DNA of 64,000 nt from Escherichia whittamii (GTDB lineage Bacteria; Pseudomonadota; Gammaproteobacteria; Enterobacterales; Enterobacteriaceae): assembly GCF_014836715.1 (NCBI RefSeq), contig NZ_JACSQI010000001.1, positions 1 through 64,000 on the forward strand, written 5' to 3'. Of this stretch, positions 20,141-36,297 are shown one piece after another. Within the stretch, counting starts at the first letter, position 1, and each line of letters begins with the position of its first letter. The notes beneath the pieces were generated by a model. That model was not told where the DNA came from, did no database searches, and saw nothing but the letters and a program-made list of their open reading frames with translations. The translations under genes were made by a program, and so were the position numbers.

Positions 20141-21166
20141 TTAGTCTTGTTGATTAACCTTGCGCTCAAGCGATTTCAGACGCTTGCTCATATCATCAAT
20201 GTTCATCACCAGTGCAGCGGTTTTGCGCCAGACTTTGTTGGGTTGCAGCGGAATGCCTGAGGAATAGACGCCTGGTTCAGTGATGGGACGCATCACCATA
20301 CCCATGCCCGTAACCGTCACTTTGTCGCATATTTCCATATGCCCGTTGATTACGCTGGCTCCGCCGATCATGCAGTAACGACCAATTTTCAGGCTGCCCG
20401 CCATAATGACGCCACCGGCAACCGCCGTATTGTCGCCAATCACGACGTTATGTGCAATCTGGCACTGGTTATCAATGATCACACCATTGCCGATCACAGT
20501 GTCATCCAGCGCGCCGCGATCGATGGTGGTACACGCGCCGATCTCCACGCGATCGCCAATAATTACGCGACCAATCTGCGGGATCTTCACCCAGTTACCA
20601 CGATCGTTGGCATAGCCAAAGCCGTCTGCGCCTACCACGGTTCCGGATTGGATCAGGCAATTCTGACCAATCTGGATCTCATGGTAAATCGTCACGTTCG
20701 CCCAAAGACGCGAACCTGCACCGATTTTGCTGTTTTTACCAACGAAGCAACCGGCGCCGATAACCACGTTATCGCCCAATTCAACGCCGGACTCAATCAC
20801 CGCGTTCGCGCCAATCGATACGTTGTTACCCAGCTTCGCCGTTGCGTCGATCACTGCACTCGGTGCAATGTTTTGCGCAGGCTGTGGCGTGGTATCTAAA
20901 ATTTGCGCCATGCGCGCGTAAGTCAGGTAGGGATTCTTCACTACCAGCGCGGCACTTTTCGCGAAAGGGAGATCGTCCTGGGTCATTACAACCGCAGACG
21001 CCTGGCACAAGCCTAAATGTTCACGGTATTTAGGATTAACCATGAACGTGATGTGACCTGTTTGTGCAGATTGCATGGACGCAACGCCGGTGATGACGAT
21101 ATCGCCATCACCGTGTAGTTCTGCATCCAACTGCTGCGCTAAATCAGCCAGTCGAATTGAAGGCAT
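20141..21166 (-). CDS. lpxD: UDP-3-O-(3-hydroxymyristoyl)glucosamine N-acyltransferase
   Basis: LpxD adds the second hydroxymyristoyl chain, at the 2-amino group, in lipid A synthesis. The 341-aa protein has an N-terminal uridine-binding domain ([17 protein letters not shown]), a long left-handed beta-helix of hexapeptide repeats (about 100-290) with the catalytic His expected in the [12 protein letters not shown] segment, and a C-terminal helix. It starts 3 bp after skp. Length equals K-12. Confidence 0.98.
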   Translation of the reverse strand: MPSIRLADLAQQLDAELHGDGDIVITGVASMQSAQTGHITFMVNPKYREHLGLCQASAVVMTQDDLPFAKSAALVVKNPYLTYARMAQILDTTPQPAQNIAPSAVIDATAKLGNNVSIGANAVIESGVELGDNVVIGAGCFVGKNSKIGAGSRLWANVTIYHEIQIGQNCLIQSGTVVGADGFGYANDRGNWVKIPQIGRVIIGDRVEIGACTTIDRGALDDTVIGNGVIIDNQCQIAHNVVIGDNTAVAGGVIMAGSLKIGRYCMIGGASVINGHMEICDKVTVTGMGMVMRPITEPGVYSSGIPLQPNKVWRKTAALVMNIDDMSKRLKSLERKVNQQD

Positions 21167-21169
21167 TAC

Positions 21170-21655
21170 TTATTTAACCTGTTTCAGTACGTCAGCAGTG
21201 ATGTCTTTTACATCGCTGCTGTTGTAAGCAACGGCGTTTGCATCAACAACCAGATCGATGCTCTGGCTGCTGGCAACGGATTTCACAGCAGTCTGGATAC
21301 GAGTAACCAGTTTACCGCGTTCTTCGTTGGAACGACGCGCGCGATCCTGCTCAAAAGCCTGCGCTTTCTGAGCAAAAGTCTGGCGTTGAGCCATCACGTC
21401 TTTTTCCAGCTTAGTGCGATCGCTGCCGGCTTTCATGGACTGCAGCTTTTTCATTTTAGCTTGCAGATCAGTTTCCATACGCTGCAGTTCGCTGGCACGG
21501 CCTTTGAACTCATTTTCCAGCGTGTTAGAAACACCGGTTTTCTGTGCTACCTGCTGAAACAGGCTGCCCATATTGACGATTGCAATTTTGTCAGCCGCCT
21601 GAGCAGAAGTTGCCAGTGCTAAACCCAGACCTGCCGCTAATAACCACTTTTTCAC
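21170..21655 (-). CDS. skp: Periplasmic chaperone Skp (OmpH)
   Basis: Skp is a trimeric periplasmic chaperone that carries unfolded outer-membrane proteins to the Bam complex. The 161-aa precursor has a Sec signal peptide cleaved after ATSAQA (residue 20). Mature Skp has a small beta body and long charged coiled-coil tentacles (about 45-120, rich in K, R, E and Q). It starts at GTG 21655. It sits between bamA and lpxD in the sigma-E-responsive envelope operon. Confidence 0.97.
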   Translation of the reverse strand: MKKWLLAAGLGLALATSAQAADKIAIVNMGSLFQQVAQKTGVSNTLENEFKGRASELQRMETDLQAKMKKLQSMKAGSDRTKLEKDVMAQRQTFAQKAQAFEQDRARRSNEERGKLVTRIQTAVKSVASSQSIDLVVDANAVAYNSSDVKDITADVLKQVK

Positions 21656-21678
21656 AATAAACTCCTTACCATCCCATT

Positions 21679-21731
21679 TGCACCGGAAGGTGCAGTTCTT
21701 TGCGTGGCCCGGCGATCTTATCGAGATCGCC
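21679..21731 (-). other. Two hairpins in the bamA-skp intergenic leader
   Basis: TGCACC/GGTGCA (21679-21694) and GGCGATCT/AGATCGCC (21711-21731) are perfect inverted repeats between bamA and skp. Neither has a following T tract, so they look more like mRNA processing or stability elements than full terminators. Confidence 0.5.
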
Positions 21732-21776
21732 TAAAGTCATCGCTACACTACCACTACATTCCTTTGTGGAGAACAC

Positions 21777-24203
<2,427 letters not shown>

Positions 24204-24214
24204 CTAACTAACTC

Positions 24215-25567
24215 TCATAACCGAGAGAAATCATTGAAAAGTGCAAGCCCCATTAACAGCACCAGCAGAATCGAGCCAATGCGATAACAAAAGTCTTGAA
24301 CTCGCTCGGATACCGGTCCGCCCTTGATCTTTTCGATCGCAAGGAACAGCAGATGCCCCCCGTCAAGTACGGGCAACGGAAACAGGTTAATTATCCCTAA
24401 GTTCACGCTAATAAGCGCAAGGAACGGCAGGTAATAAACAACCCCGAGTTCCGCTGTCATCCCAGCCCCCTTGGCGATAGAGATCGGCCCACTGAGGTTG
24501 TTCAGTTTCACATCACCGGTGATCAATTTTCCCAGCATACTGACCGTCAGCTTCATCAATTGCCACGTTTTGTCCGTGGCTTCAACGATGGCGTTGAACG
24601 GTCCATACTGGCGTACAACTTTATACTCGTCTGGCAAAGGAATGACTTTCGGCTCAATGCCGGCAAAACCAATCGCTTTACCCTTACCCGGTTTGCTCTC
24701 CGGGATTAATGTCAAAGACAAGGGACTCCCCTGCCTTTCGATATCTAACGCTAACGGTTTATCCGGGTTATCCCGGACAAGCATCACAAACGTCAGCCAT
24801 TGCGTTAATGGCTGACCATCGACTTTAACGATCCTGTCGCCTGCTTGCAAACCTGCCTTACTTGCCGCTGAGTTTGGTGACACATTTTCCAGTACAGGTT
24901 CAATTTGCGGCCCTCGAGGGCGAATCCCCAAAGAAGATACCGGATCTTCCTTGTCAGGCTCAAACGCCCAGTTTCGCAAATCAAGCTTTACATCTCGTCG
25001 TTGATCGCTGCCAAAAGGTGCCACCGTAAGGATGGTGCTTTCGTCGCCGATTTTGTCAACCAGTTGTAAGCGCACGGCATCCCAATCAGGCGTTTCGATA
25101 CCATCTACAGCTTTTAGTTCCGTGCCAGGTACAATTTGTGCTTCTGCGGCAATCGAGTTGGCTGATATTTCACCAACAACGGGGCGAACGCCGGGAACAC
25201 CAATGATAAAAACCAGCCAGTAAGCAAAGATAGCAAAAATGAAGTTTGCAACCGGACCTGCGGCGATTATCGCTGCACGCTGGCCAACAGTTTTATTATT
25301 GAAGGCATGGTGGCGAAGTTCCGGAACAACCGGTTCTGCGCGTTCATCCAGCATTTTGACATAACCGCCCAGGGGGATCAGGGCGATGACATATTCGGTG
25401 CCGAGTTTGTCAGTGCGGCGCCAGAGCGCCTTACCAAAGCCTATCGAGAAGCGCTCAACGCGAACACCACAGCGCCGGGCAACCCAGAAATGACCAAATT
25501 CATGCACGGTGATAAGCACCCCCAGTGCAACGATGAACGAAGCCAAATCCCAGAGAAAACTCAGCAT
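24215..25567 (-). CDS. rseP: Site-2 intramembrane zinc protease RseP
   Basis: RseP makes the second cut in anti-sigma factor RseA, releasing sigma-E under envelope stress, and clears signal-peptide remnants. The 450-aa inner-membrane protein has HEFGH (22-26) in the first membrane helix and the third zinc ligand in [12 protein letters not shown] near the C-terminus. Two tandem PDZ domains lie between. I chose ATG 25567 ([10 protein letters not shown]) over a start 45 nt upstream, giving the known length. It lies between cdsA and bamA. Confidence 0.97.
   Translation of the reverse strand: MLSFLWDLASFIVALGVLITVHEFGHFWVARRCGVRVERFSIGFGKALWRRTDKLGTEYVIALIPLGGYVKMLDERAEPVVPELRHHAFNNKTVGQRAAIIAAGPVANFIFAIFAYWLVFIIGVPGVRPVVGEISANSIAAEAQIVPGTELKAVDGIETPDWDAVRLQLVDKIGDESTILTVAPFGSDQRRDVKLDLRNWAFEPDKEDPVSSLGIRPRGPQIEPVLENVSPNSAASKAGLQAGDRIVKVDGQPLTQWLTFVMLVRDNPDKPLALDIERQGSPLSLTLIPESKPGKGKAIGFAGIEPKVIPLPDEYKVVRQYGPFNAIVEATDKTWQLMKLTVSMLGKLITGDVKLNNLSGPISIAKGAGMTAELGVVYYLPFLALISVNLGIINLFPLPVLDGGHLLFLAIEKIKGGPVSERVQDFCYRIGSILLVLLMGLALFNDFSRL
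25094..25121 (-). promoter_or_regulatory. Candidate sigma-E promoter inside rseP driving bamA-skp-lpxD
   Basis: The minus strand has GGAACTA (25115-25121), 16 bp, then TCGAA (25094-25098), close to the sigma-E consensus GGAACTT-N16-TCNAA. It is within rseP, about 0.9 kb upstream of bamA. A sigma-E promoter serving bamA is known in E. coli; equating it with this site is from memory. Confidence 0.55.
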
Positions 25568-25578
25568 AATACCTTCCG

Positions 25579-26436
25579 TTAAAGCGTCCTGAATACCAGC
25601 AACAACAGGCAAGCAAAGACCGGCACCGCAGCCGTCAGGCTATCAATACGATCTAAAATACCACCGTGTCCTGGAATTAAATGACCGCTGTCCTTAATTC
25701 CTGCTTCGCGCTTAAACATGCTCTCAGTTAAGTCGCCGAGCACAGAGGCTAACGCTGCGACAATGGAGCAAATGAGTAAGGTGACGGGTGCGACGTCGAG
25801 ATTTGCCCACATACTGTAACCCCATGAGATTACCGCTGCGGTCGCGAGTCCGCCAATAAAACCTTGCCAGGTTTTACCCGGAGAAACCTTCGGCGCAAGC
25901 TTATGTTTGCCAAATAATTTGCCAAACATATATGCCCCTGAGTCAGCTCCCCAGACCAGGATCATGACATAGAGCAGCCATATCGCGCCACTGTAATGAT
26001 TCTCGTCATAGTGCCACGCACGTAACGTCAGCATGCCCCAAAAGAAAGGCACAATGGTTAATACACCGAAAATAATGCGTAACGTTTTAGAGTTGCGCCA
26101 GATTGCCGCCGAACCGGGGTAAAATAACACCAATAATAACGCAGCCCCCCACCAACCAAGCGAAGCCCAAAGTGAGACTTCAACCAGTGGTTGATGAATA
26201 TTCCGATGATATTCCGGCAATAGAAAAAGCATCAGCGCCAGCAATAACCCGCACAGCACCGCCAGCCATACCCGCTGCGAGCGAGTGGTAAAACCGCTAA
26301 GCTGTCCCCATTCCCACGCCGCCAGCATACAAACTACCAGCGTAACAATGGCGAACCCCACCGGCGGCAGCAAAAACAGTGCCGCGATGACGACGGGTAT
26401 TAAAACAAAAGCAGATATCAGGCGATACTTCAGCAA
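25579..26436 (-). CDS. cdsA: Phosphatidate cytidylyltransferase
   Basis: CdsA makes CDP-diacylglycerol from phosphatidic acid and CTP, the precursor of all phospholipids. The 285-aa inner-membrane protein has about eight hydrophobic segments and the C-terminal family signature [19 protein letters not shown] followed by DRIDS, with metal-binding acidic residues. The start is TTG (26436), giving [11 protein letters not shown] as in E. coli. It is 12 bp downstream of uppS and just upstream of rseP. Confidence 0.97.
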   Translation of the reverse strand: MLKYRLISAFVLIPVVIAALFLLPPVGFAIVTLVVCMLAAWEWGQLSGFTTRSQRVWLAVLCGLLLALMLFLLPEYHRNIHQPLVEVSLWASLGWWGAALLLVLFYPGSAAIWRNSKTLRIIFGVLTIVPFFWGMLTLRAWHYDENHYSGAIWLLYVMILVWGADSGAYMFGKLFGKHKLAPKVSPGKTWQGFIGGLATAAVISWGYSMWANLDVAPVTLLICSIVAALASVLGDLTESMFKREAGIKDSGHLIPGHGGILDRIDSLTAAVPVFACLLLLVFRTL

Positions 26437-26448
26437 AAGCGACCCCCA

Positions 26449-27210
26449 TCAGGCTGTTTCATCACCGGGCTCGGTGCCGCCGAAACGACGCTCTCGATTA
26501 GCAAAGGCATTTAGCGCCCCTTCAAAGTCTTGTTCATCGAAATCGGGCCAAAGAACATCTGTAAAGTAAAGTTCGGCATAGGCAATTTGCCAAAGCAAAA
26601 AGTTACTAATGCGATGCTCCCCCCCAGTCCTAATTACTAAATCTACAGGGGCCAGTTCATGCATACAGACATGCTGGTTAAGCATCTCTTCATCTATCTG
26701 ATCCGGTTGCAGGTTTCCTTGCTGCACCTTTTCAGCCAGTTGCCTGACTCCCTGGACAATATCCCAACGTCCACCGTAGTTCGCCGCAATATTCAGCGTC
26801 AGACCGGTATTCCCGGCAGTTAACGCTTCAGATTTACGAATACGTTCTTGCAAACGCGAGTTAAAGCGACTGGTATCGCCAATAATACGCAGACGCACGT
26901 TATGTCGGTGCAGGCTTTTTACTTCGCTATCAAGCGCCCACACAAACAGTTCCATTAACGCACTGACTTCCTGCGCTGGTCGGTTCCAGTTTTCACTACT
27001 AAAGGCATACAGCGTTAACGCCTCAATACCGTTGTTGGCCGCAAAAGAGACAGCCCGGCGGACGGATTTTGCCCCGGCTTTATGCCCAAAGGCACGAATC
27101 TTCCCTTGCTTTTTTGCCCAGCGACCATTGCCGTCCATAATGATCGCAACATGGCGACAGCCATGCGCTGGCAATTTTTCGCTAAGTGGTTGAGTAGCAG
27201 ACAACATCAC
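26449..27210 (-). CDS. uppS: Undecaprenyl diphosphate synthase
   Basis: UppS (IspU) adds eight isopentenyl units in cis to farnesyl diphosphate, giving the C55 lipid carrier for peptidoglycan and O-antigen. The 253-aa protein has the cis-prenyltransferase motif IIMDGNGRWAKK with catalytic D26, and the region from RTGGEHRISNFLLWQ to ELYFTDVLWPDF. The GTG at 27210 gives the 253-aa form; an ATG is the next codon. It starts the uppS-cdsA-rseP-bamA run. Confidence 0.97.
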   Translation of the reverse strand: MMLSATQPLSEKLPAHGCRHVAIIMDGNGRWAKKQGKIRAFGHKAGAKSVRRAVSFAANNGIEALTLYAFSSENWNRPAQEVSALMELFVWALDSEVKSLHRHNVRLRIIGDTSRFNSRLQERIRKSEALTAGNTGLTLNIAANYGGRWDIVQGVRQLAEKVQQGNLQPDQIDEEMLNQHVCMHELAPVDLVIRTGGEHRISNFLLWQIAYAELYFTDVLWPDFDEQDFEGALNAFANRERRFGGTEPGDETA

Positions 27211-27264
27211 GCGTTTTTTATTCCCTGACAGGGTTTACGGTACTCAGGAATACTGAAGCCTATA

Positions 27265-27291
27265 CAAAAAAAAGCCGTGTGAAACCACGGC
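27265..27291 (-). terminator. Rho-independent terminator between dxr and uppS
   Basis: On the minus strand the stem GCCGTG / CACGGC (27274-27291) is followed by nine T-equivalents (27265-27273, broken by none). It lies 105 bp after the dxr stop, so uppS probably has some independent transcription. Confidence 0.75.
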
Positions 27292-27395
27292 ATATCTGAC
27301 CTTATAAAGCCAACTACTTACGATCAGATGGCGCAGACTATATCACTGAAGCCCTACGCTAACAAATAGCACGACTCTCTGTAGCTGGATTATCC

Positions 27396-28592
27396 TCAGC
27401 TTGCGAGACGCATCACCTCTTTTCTGGCGACCTCACGCGCATTGGCATCGACAGACAACACATCGTCCACACATTGTGGTTCGCGCATATCCATTTTTTC
27501 CAGCACGGATAAATTCAACGCGGCGATATCCGTAAAGCGGATTTGTTGCGCAAGAAAGGCTGCAACGGTGATTTCGTTTGCAGCGTTCAATGCGGTCGTC
27601 GCTGCCTGGCCTTGTTCGAATGCCTCCATCGCCAGTTTAAGGCATGGATAGCGATCATAATCCGGTGCAGCAAATGTCAACGCGCTCAGTTTGCAAAAAT
27701 CGAGCGGCTTCACGCCAGAGTTCACGCGATTCGGCCATGCCATGGTGTGGGCAATTGGCGTACGCATGTCGGGTTCCCCCAGTTGCGCCAGAACGCTGCC
27801 ATCCTGATAACGCACCATCGAGTGAATCACTGACTGCGGGTGAATCAGCACTTCCATCTGGCTGGCGCTGGCGTTAAACAACCAGCGCGCTTCAATGTAT
27901 TCCAGACCTTTGTTCATCATGGTAGCCGAATCGACGGAAATTTTACGTCCCATCGACCAGTTCGGATGACGGCATGCTTGATCGGGCGTCATTGCTGCCA
28001 AATCACGCAGGGGCGTCTCACGGAACGGACCACCAGACCCGGTAAGTAAAATGGACACCACACCATTTTGCTCAAGGTCAGCGTATCCCAGATTATGCTG
28101 GATAGGTTGCGGTAAACTCTGAAAAATGGCGTTGTGTTCGCTATCGACCGGTAATAACTGTGCTTTGCTCTGCTTTACAGCGTCCATAAACAGACGTCCG
28201 CAGGTGACCAGTGATTCTTTGTTTGCCAGCAGGATGGTTTTACCGGCTCGGATCGCGGCAAGGGTCGGTAACAGGCCAGCAGCGCCGACAATCGCCGCCA
28301 TCACCTGATCAACTTCTTCAAGCGCAGCCATATCGCTGGCAGCTTGTTGCCCGCTTAAGACTTCGGTGCGGCTACCCTGTTGCTGTAGCATCGTTTTAAG
28401 AAGTTTCGCACTCGCTTCATCGTCCATAACGGCATAACGGGGAGAGAACTCCAGGCACTGTTCTACCATGCGAGTGACATTTTTGCCTGCCACCAGCGCA
28501 ACTACGCGGAAGTGTTCGGGATTATGGCGCACCACGTCCAGCGTGCTGCAACCAATCGAGCCGGTCGAGCCCAGAATGGTGAGTTGCTTCAT
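27396..28592 (-). CDS. dxr: 1-deoxy-D-xylulose 5-phosphate reductoisomerase
   Basis: Dxr converts DXP to 2-C-methylerythritol 4-phosphate with NADPH, the committed step of the MEP isoprenoid pathway and the target of fosmidomycin. The 398-aa protein has the NADPH loop GSTGSIG (8-14), the metal-binding [13 protein letters not shown] segment (D150, E152) and [15 protein letters not shown] with E231. It lies between frr and uppS, with a terminator on each side. Length equals K-12. Confidence 0.98.
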
Positions 28593-28616
28593 GAAACATC
28601 CAGAGTTGAGACAAAA

Positions 28617-28667
28617 TAAAAAGCAAAACGCCGCCAGCCGATCCGCAAGGATCTACTGAGCGGCGTT
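28617..28667 (-). terminator. Terminator after frr
   Basis: The arms AACGCCGC (28627-28634) and GCGGCGTT (28660-28667) enclose a second small dyad GATCC/GGATC. On the minus strand the stem runs into a T-rich stretch (28617-28628). A T tract on the other side means it could work in both directions. Confidence 0.8.
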
Positions 28668-28684
28668 TTTTGTCGTTCAAGAAA

Positions 28685-29242
28685 TCAGAACTGCATCAGT
28701 TCTGCTTCTTTATCTGCCAGCGCCGCTTCAATTTTCTTGATTGCAGCATCAGTCAGTTTCTGTACATCGTCCTGAGAACGGCGATCGTCGTCTTCGCTGA
28801 TCTCTTTTTCTTTCAACAGTGCTTTCACTTTGTCGTTCGCGTCACGACGCACGTTACGTACTGCAACACGCGCCTGTTCAGCTTCACCACGAACGATTTT
28901 GGTCAGATCTTTACGACGTTCTTCCGTCAACGGCGGCAGCGGAACACGGATGTCGCTACCTGCTGAGTTCGGGTTCAGGCCGAGATCGGACGCCATAATC
29001 GCTTTTTCAACGGCCGGAGACATTGAACGGTCAAACACGTTGATTTTCAGAGTACGGGAATCTTCTACCGTTACGCTTGCCAGCTGACGCAGCGGCGTTG
29101 GCGTGCCGTAATATTCCACGACAATGCCATCCAGCAGGCTGGGAGAAGCACGACCCGTGCGTATTTTGCTGATTTGGGTTTTGAACGCTTCAACGCATTT
29201 GTCCATGCGTACTTCAGCATCTTTTCTGATATCGCTAATCAC
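28685..29242 (-). CDS. frr: Ribosome recycling factor
   Basis: Frr splits post-termination ribosomes together with EF-G and is essential. The 185-aa protein is a tRNA-like two-domain molecule: a three-helix bundle (including [17 protein letters not shown] at the N-terminus and [17 protein letters not shown] at the C-terminus) and a beta/alpha/beta head ([19 protein letters not shown]). It starts at GTG 29242. It follows pyrH across a large intergenic repeat. Length equals K-12. Confidence 0.98.
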   Translation of the reverse strand: MISDIRKDAEVRMDKCVEAFKTQISKIRTGRASPSLLDGIVVEYYGTPTPLRQLASVTVEDSRTLKINVFDRSMSPAVEKAIMASDLGLNPNSAGSDIRVPLPPLTEERRKDLTKIVRGEAEQARVAVRNVRRDANDKVKALLKEKEISEDDDRRSQDDVQKLTDAAIKKIEAALADKEAELMQF

Positions 29243-29340
29243 GTTACGAATCCTTGAAAACTTGTCTCAGTCAGACCAGACAGTTACACACAGTGGAAGT
29301 GTGCTAAGTATAGCCCTGATTAAACATATTACGGGTAATC

Positions 29341-29478
29341 GTCTGGATTATTAGGCTATTTTATTTGCCATTTTGGCCCCGGGCAGTGCTCGCCATCCTC
29401 ACGTACTTATGTACGCTCCGGTTGCTGCGCGCTGGCCGTGACCAAACTGCCTGCAACAATAACGCCTTATAACCAGAC
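29341..29478. repeat. Large imperfect palindromic intergenic repeat (RSA-like), copy 2
   Basis: The arms GTCTGGATTATTAGGC and GCCTTATAACCAGAC are imperfect inverted repeats about 138 bp apart end to end. Inside are further dyads, including GTACTTATGTAC. The element fills the pyrH-frr gap and shares the core CTTATGTA..GCTCC with the repeat near tsf. Confidence 0.6.
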
Positions 29479-29533
29479 TTACGCCCCCGCGATACTTATG
29501 CGGAATCTTACCCTTATTTATCCATCACGGGAA

Positions 29534-30259
29534 TTATTCCGTGATTAAAGTCCCTTCTTTTTCACCCATTACCACACGGCGCAGCGCCCCCGGTTTATTC
29601 ATGTTGAAAACACGAATCGGTAATTTGTGGTCACGAGCCAGCGTGAAGGCCGCCAGGTCCATTACTTTCAGCTCTTTTTCCAGAACTTCACTGTAGGTCA
29701 GCTGCTCGTACATAGTTGCAGTTGGATCTTTCGCCGGGTCAGCGGTAAACACGCCGTCAACTTTGGTCGCTTTCAGCACCACATCGGCTTCAATTTCGAT
29801 ACCACGCAGGCAAGCTGCGGAGTCAGTGGTAAAGAATGGATTACCAGTACCGGCGGAGAGGATCACCACACGGTTGTTGCGCAACAGACTGATAGCTTCT
29901 GCCCAGCTGTAGCTGTCGCACACGCCATTCAATGGAATAGCGGACATCAGACGAGCGTTCACATAGGCGCGGTGCAGTGCATCACGCATTGCCAGACCGT
30001 TCATTACGGTAGCCAGCATCCCCATGTGGTCGCCCACAACGCGGTTCATACCCGCTTTCGCCAGACCAGCGCCACGGAACAGGTTACCCCCACCAATCAC
30101 CACACCAACCTGAATACCCAGTTCAACCAGTTCTTTGATTTCCTGAGCCATGCGATCCAGTATGCTTGCATCAATACCGAAGCCTTCAGTGCCCTGCAGA
30201 GCTTCGCCACTCAACTTAAGCAGAATGCGTTTATAGACGGGTTTTGCATTGGTAGCCAT
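29534..30259 (-). CDS. pyrH: UMP kinase
   Basis: PyrH phosphorylates UMP to UDP with ATP, is allosterically tuned by GTP and UTP, and helps regulate carAB transcription. The 241-aa protein of the amino-acid-kinase family has [23 protein letters not shown] and a [14 protein letters not shown] segment near the nucleotide site. It lies between tsf and frr in the conserved rpsB-tsf-pyrH-frr order. Length equals K-12. Confidence 0.98.
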   Translation of the reverse strand: MATNAKPVYKRILLKLSGEALQGTEGFGIDASILDRMAQEIKELVELGIQVGVVIGGGNLFRGAGLAKAGMNRVVGDHMGMLATVMNGLAMRDALHRAYVNARLMSAIPLNGVCDSYSWAEAISLLRNNRVVILSAGTGNPFFTTDSAACLRGIEIEADVVLKATKVDGVFTADPAKDPTATMYEQLTYSEVLEKELKVMDLAAFTLARDHKLPIRVFNMNKPGALRRVVMGEKEGTLITE

Positions 30260-30367
30260 GTTTCTTTCCTGAGACTGTCAACGATTGAAATGAATTAATA
30301 CCAGCGACATTGTACGTCGCTTTTCAGCGCAGCCCCATAAGGGTTAGCTGAATTTACAAGATGGGCG

Positions 30368-30393
30368 CAAAAAGAAGCCGCCCTCAGGCGGCT
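30368..30393 (-). terminator. Rho-independent terminator after tsf
   Basis: The stem AGCCGCC / GGCGGCT with loop CTCA (30376-30393) is followed on the minus strand by TCTTTTT. It ends the rpsB-tsf transcript just before pyrH. Confidence 0.85.
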
Positions 30394-30405
30394 CCTTTTC
30401 GATAA

Positions 30406-31257
30406 TTAAGACTGCTTGGACATCGCAGCAACTTCTGCTGCAAAGTCAGTCTCAACTTTCTCGATGCCTTCACCCACTTCGAAGCGGATGAAGCCAGTCA
30501 CTTCAGCGTTATGCTCTTTCAGCAGCTGACCAACAGTTTTTGCTGGTTCCATAACGAACGGTTGACCGGTCAGAGAAACTTCGCCGGTGAATTTCTTCAT
30601 GCGGCCTTCAACCATTTTCTCTGCGATTTCTTTCGGCTTACCAGACTGCATCGCGATGTCCAGCTGTACCTGGTATTCTTTCTCTACCACTTCAGCGGAT
30701 ACGTCTTCTGGTTTGATGAATTCTGGTTTGCTTGCAGCAACGTGCATAGCGATGTGTTTAACCAGCTCTTCGTCAGCGCCTTTAGCAGCAACCAGAACGC
30801 CGATACGCGCACCGTGCTGATAAGAACCCAGAACGTCGCCTTCCAGCGCAGCAACGCGGCGAATGTTGATGTTTTCACCAATTTTCGCTACCAGCGCTAC
30901 ACGTTCTTCTTCGAACTGTGCTTTCAGAACTTCAACGTCAGTGATTTTGCCAGCTACAGCTGCGTCCAGAACTTTGTCTGCAAACGCCTGGAAACCAGCG
31001 TCTTTCGCTACGAAGTCAGTCTGGCAGTTAACTTCCAGAATGATGCCGTAGTTGCCGTCGATTTTGGTTTTGATCACGCCGTCAGCAGCAACGTTGCCTG
31101 CTTTTTTCGCTGCTTTAATAGCACCGGACTTACGCATGTTTTCGATTGCCAGCTCGATGTCGCCGTTAGCTTCAGTCAGTGCTTTTTTGCAATCCATCAT
31201 GCCTGCGCCAGTACGCTCACGCAGCTCTTTTACCAGGGATGCGGTAATTTCAGCCAT
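30406..31257 (-). CDS. tsf: Elongation factor Ts
   Basis: EF-Ts exchanges GDP for GTP on EF-Tu and is also a Q-beta replicase subunit. The 283-aa protein has the N-terminal UBA-like segment [20 protein letters not shown], a core with the TDFVAKD motif (EF-Tu contact) and a C-terminal coiled coil and module. It follows rpsB on the same strand with a partial terminator and a large repeat between them. Length equals K-12. Confidence 0.99.
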   Translation of the reverse strand: MAEITASLVKELRERTGAGMMDCKKALTEANGDIELAIENMRKSGAIKAAKKAGNVAADGVIKTKIDGNYGIILEVNCQTDFVAKDAGFQAFADKVLDAAVAGKITDVEVLKAQFEEERVALVAKIGENINIRRVAALEGDVLGSYQHGARIGVLVAAKGADEELVKHIAMHVAASKPEFIKPEDVSAEVVEKEYQVQLDIAMQSGKPKEIAEKMVEGRMKKFTGEVSLTGQPFVMEPAKTVGQLLKEHNAEVTGFIRFEVGEGIEKVETDFAAEVAAMSKQS

Positions 31258-31312
31258 TCTAAAATCCTCGGAGATGTGATCTGCCCGGCATTAAACCGCA
31301 CAGATATAAAAG

Positions 31313-31340
31313 TGAAAAAGGGGGCCATATGCAGGCCCCC
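31313..31340 (-). terminator. Hairpin terminator between rpsB and tsf
   Basis: The stem GGGGGCC / GGCCCCC (31320-31340) with loop ATATGCA is followed on the minus strand by CTTTTTC. It lies about 60 bp upstream of tsf and probably lets part of the rpsB transcription through. Confidence 0.8.
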
Positions 31341-31377
31341 TAACCAAACGTGTACTACCTGGTCTATAAGGGCTCTC

Positions 31378-31500
31378 CCCCCTTCATATTTCGCGCCGCA
31401 GATGCGTTATCTTCGCTCGCTCATCCCGGCCACTTACTGATGTAAGCTCCCGGGAATTCTCGAGCTTGCCGCCTTTCTGCAACTCGAACTATTTTGGGGG
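31378..31500. repeat. Large imperfect palindromic intergenic repeat (RSA-like), copy 3
   Basis: The segment ends in TGCAACTCGAACTATTTTGG, like copy 1, and contains CTTACTGATGTAAGCTCC and CTTGCCGCCTTTCTGCAAC. It fills most of the rpsB-tsf gap. The right arm matches copy 1 closely, the core resembles copy 2. Confidence 0.65.
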
Positions 31501-31515
31501 AGTTATCAAGCCTTA

Positions 31516-32463
<948 letters not shown>

Positions 32464-32608
32464 TCAGACGATGAATTTTCTATTATAGAAAACGTTCAGT
32501 GGCACGTTTGGCGAAATTCAGAATGATTCTCAATTTGCCCGGGTGTGATACCATTGACAGCACTTACATATATATTGTCGGTATCACCGACGCTGATGGA
32601 CAGAATTA

Positions 32609-33403
32609 ATGGCTATCTCAATCAAGACCCCTGAAGATATCGAAAAAATGCGCGTCGCTGGCCGCCTGGCTGCCGAAGTGCTGGAGATGATCGAACCGTA
32701 TGTTAAACCGGGCGTCAGCACCGGCGAGCTGGATCGCATCTGTAATGATTACATTGTTAATCAACAACACGCGGTTTCTGCCTGCCTCGGCTATCACGGT
32801 TACCCGAAATCCGTTTGCATCTCTATTAATGAAGTGGTGTGCCACGGTATTCCGGACGACGCCAAACTGCTGAAAGACGGCGATATCGTTAACATTGACG
32901 TCACCGTAATTAAAGACGGTTTCCACGGCGACACCTCGAAAATGTTTATCGTCGGTAAGCCAACCATCATGGGCGAACGCCTGTGCCGCATTACGCAAGA
33001 GAGCCTGTACCTGGCGCTGCGTATGGTGAAACCAGGCATCAATCTGCGCGAAATCGGTGCAGCGATTCAGAAATTTGTCGAGGCAGAAGGCTTCTCTGTC
33101 GTTCGCGAATATTGCGGACATGGTATTGGTCGCGGCTTCCATGAAGAACCGCAAGTACTGCACTATGACTCCCCTGAAACCAACGTCGTGCTGAAACCAG
33201 GGATGACCTTCACTATCGAGCCAATGGTCAACGCGGGTAAAAAAGAGATCCGCACCATGAAAGATGGCTGGACGGTAAAAACCAAAGATCGCAGCTTGTC
33301 TGCGCAATACGAGCATACTATTGTGGTGACTGATAACGGCTGCGAAATTCTGACGTTACGCAAGGATGACACCATCCCGGCGATAATCTCGCACGACGAA
33401 TAA
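32609..33403 (+). CDS. map: Methionine aminopeptidase
   Basis: Map removes the initiator methionine from nascent proteins and is essential. The 264-aa type I enzyme has metal ligands D97 (VNIDVTV), D108 (FHGDTSK), then H171, E204 and E235 (CGHGIGRGFHEEP, FTIEPM, QYEHTIVV), and H79 in the substrate pocket. It is divergent from rpsB. A REP pair and a terminator separate it from glnD. Confidence 0.98.
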   Translation: MAISIKTPEDIEKMRVAGRLAAEVLEMIEPYVKPGVSTGELDRICNDYIVNQQHAVSACLGYHGYPKSVCISINEVVCHGIPDDAKLLKDGDIVNIDVTVIKDGFHGDTSKMFIVGKPTIMGERLCRITQESLYLALRMVKPGINLREIGAAIQKFVEAEGFSVVREYCGHGIGRGFHEEPQVLHYDSPETNVVLKPGMTFTIEPMVNAGKKEIRTMKDGWTVKTKDRSLSAQYEHTIVVTDNGCEILTLRKDDTIPAIISHDE

Positions 33404-33423
33404 GATTAAGACAAACGCAAAAA

Positions 33424-33509
33424 TGCCTGATGCGCTACGCTTTTCAGACCAACCTCTCCATTTGCAAGGAGTTGTAGGCCGGATAAGGTGTTCACGCCGC
33501 ATCCGGCAT
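33424..33509. repeat. REP pair between map and glnD
   Basis: A REP-type TGCCTGATGCGCTACGCTT (33424-33442) and an opposite unit TAGGCCGGATAAGG ... GCCGCATCCGGCA (33474-33509) flank a short spacer. It probably protects the map mRNA 3' end. Confidence 0.75.
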
Positions 33510-33538
33510 GAATAAAGCGCACTTAGTCAACAATCTGG

Positions 33539-33563
33539 AGCCGGCGAATGCCGGCTTTTTTTA
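33539..33563 (+). terminator. Rho-independent terminator upstream of glnD
   Basis: The perfect 7-bp stem AGCCGGC / GCCGGCT with a GAAT loop is followed by seven T. It ends map transcription 32 bp before glnD. Confidence 0.88.
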
Positions 33564-33576
33564 TGTGATAATTTAA

Positions 33577-36267
<2,691 letters not shown>

Positions 36268-36297
36268 TGTGTTTACTGATATGAAAAGAGTTTAACA

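Noticed and set aside
30511-31440. A 309-aa plus-strand open frame over tsf
   Set aside because: It is antisense to tsf, Phe/Cys-rich and unlike any family; it is a codon-usage shadow of a highly expressed gene.
32555-32583. Consensus TTGACA upstream of map as a promoter
   Set aside because: No -10 lies at 16-18 bp; the only TATATT is 11 bp away, so I did not annotate a promoter.
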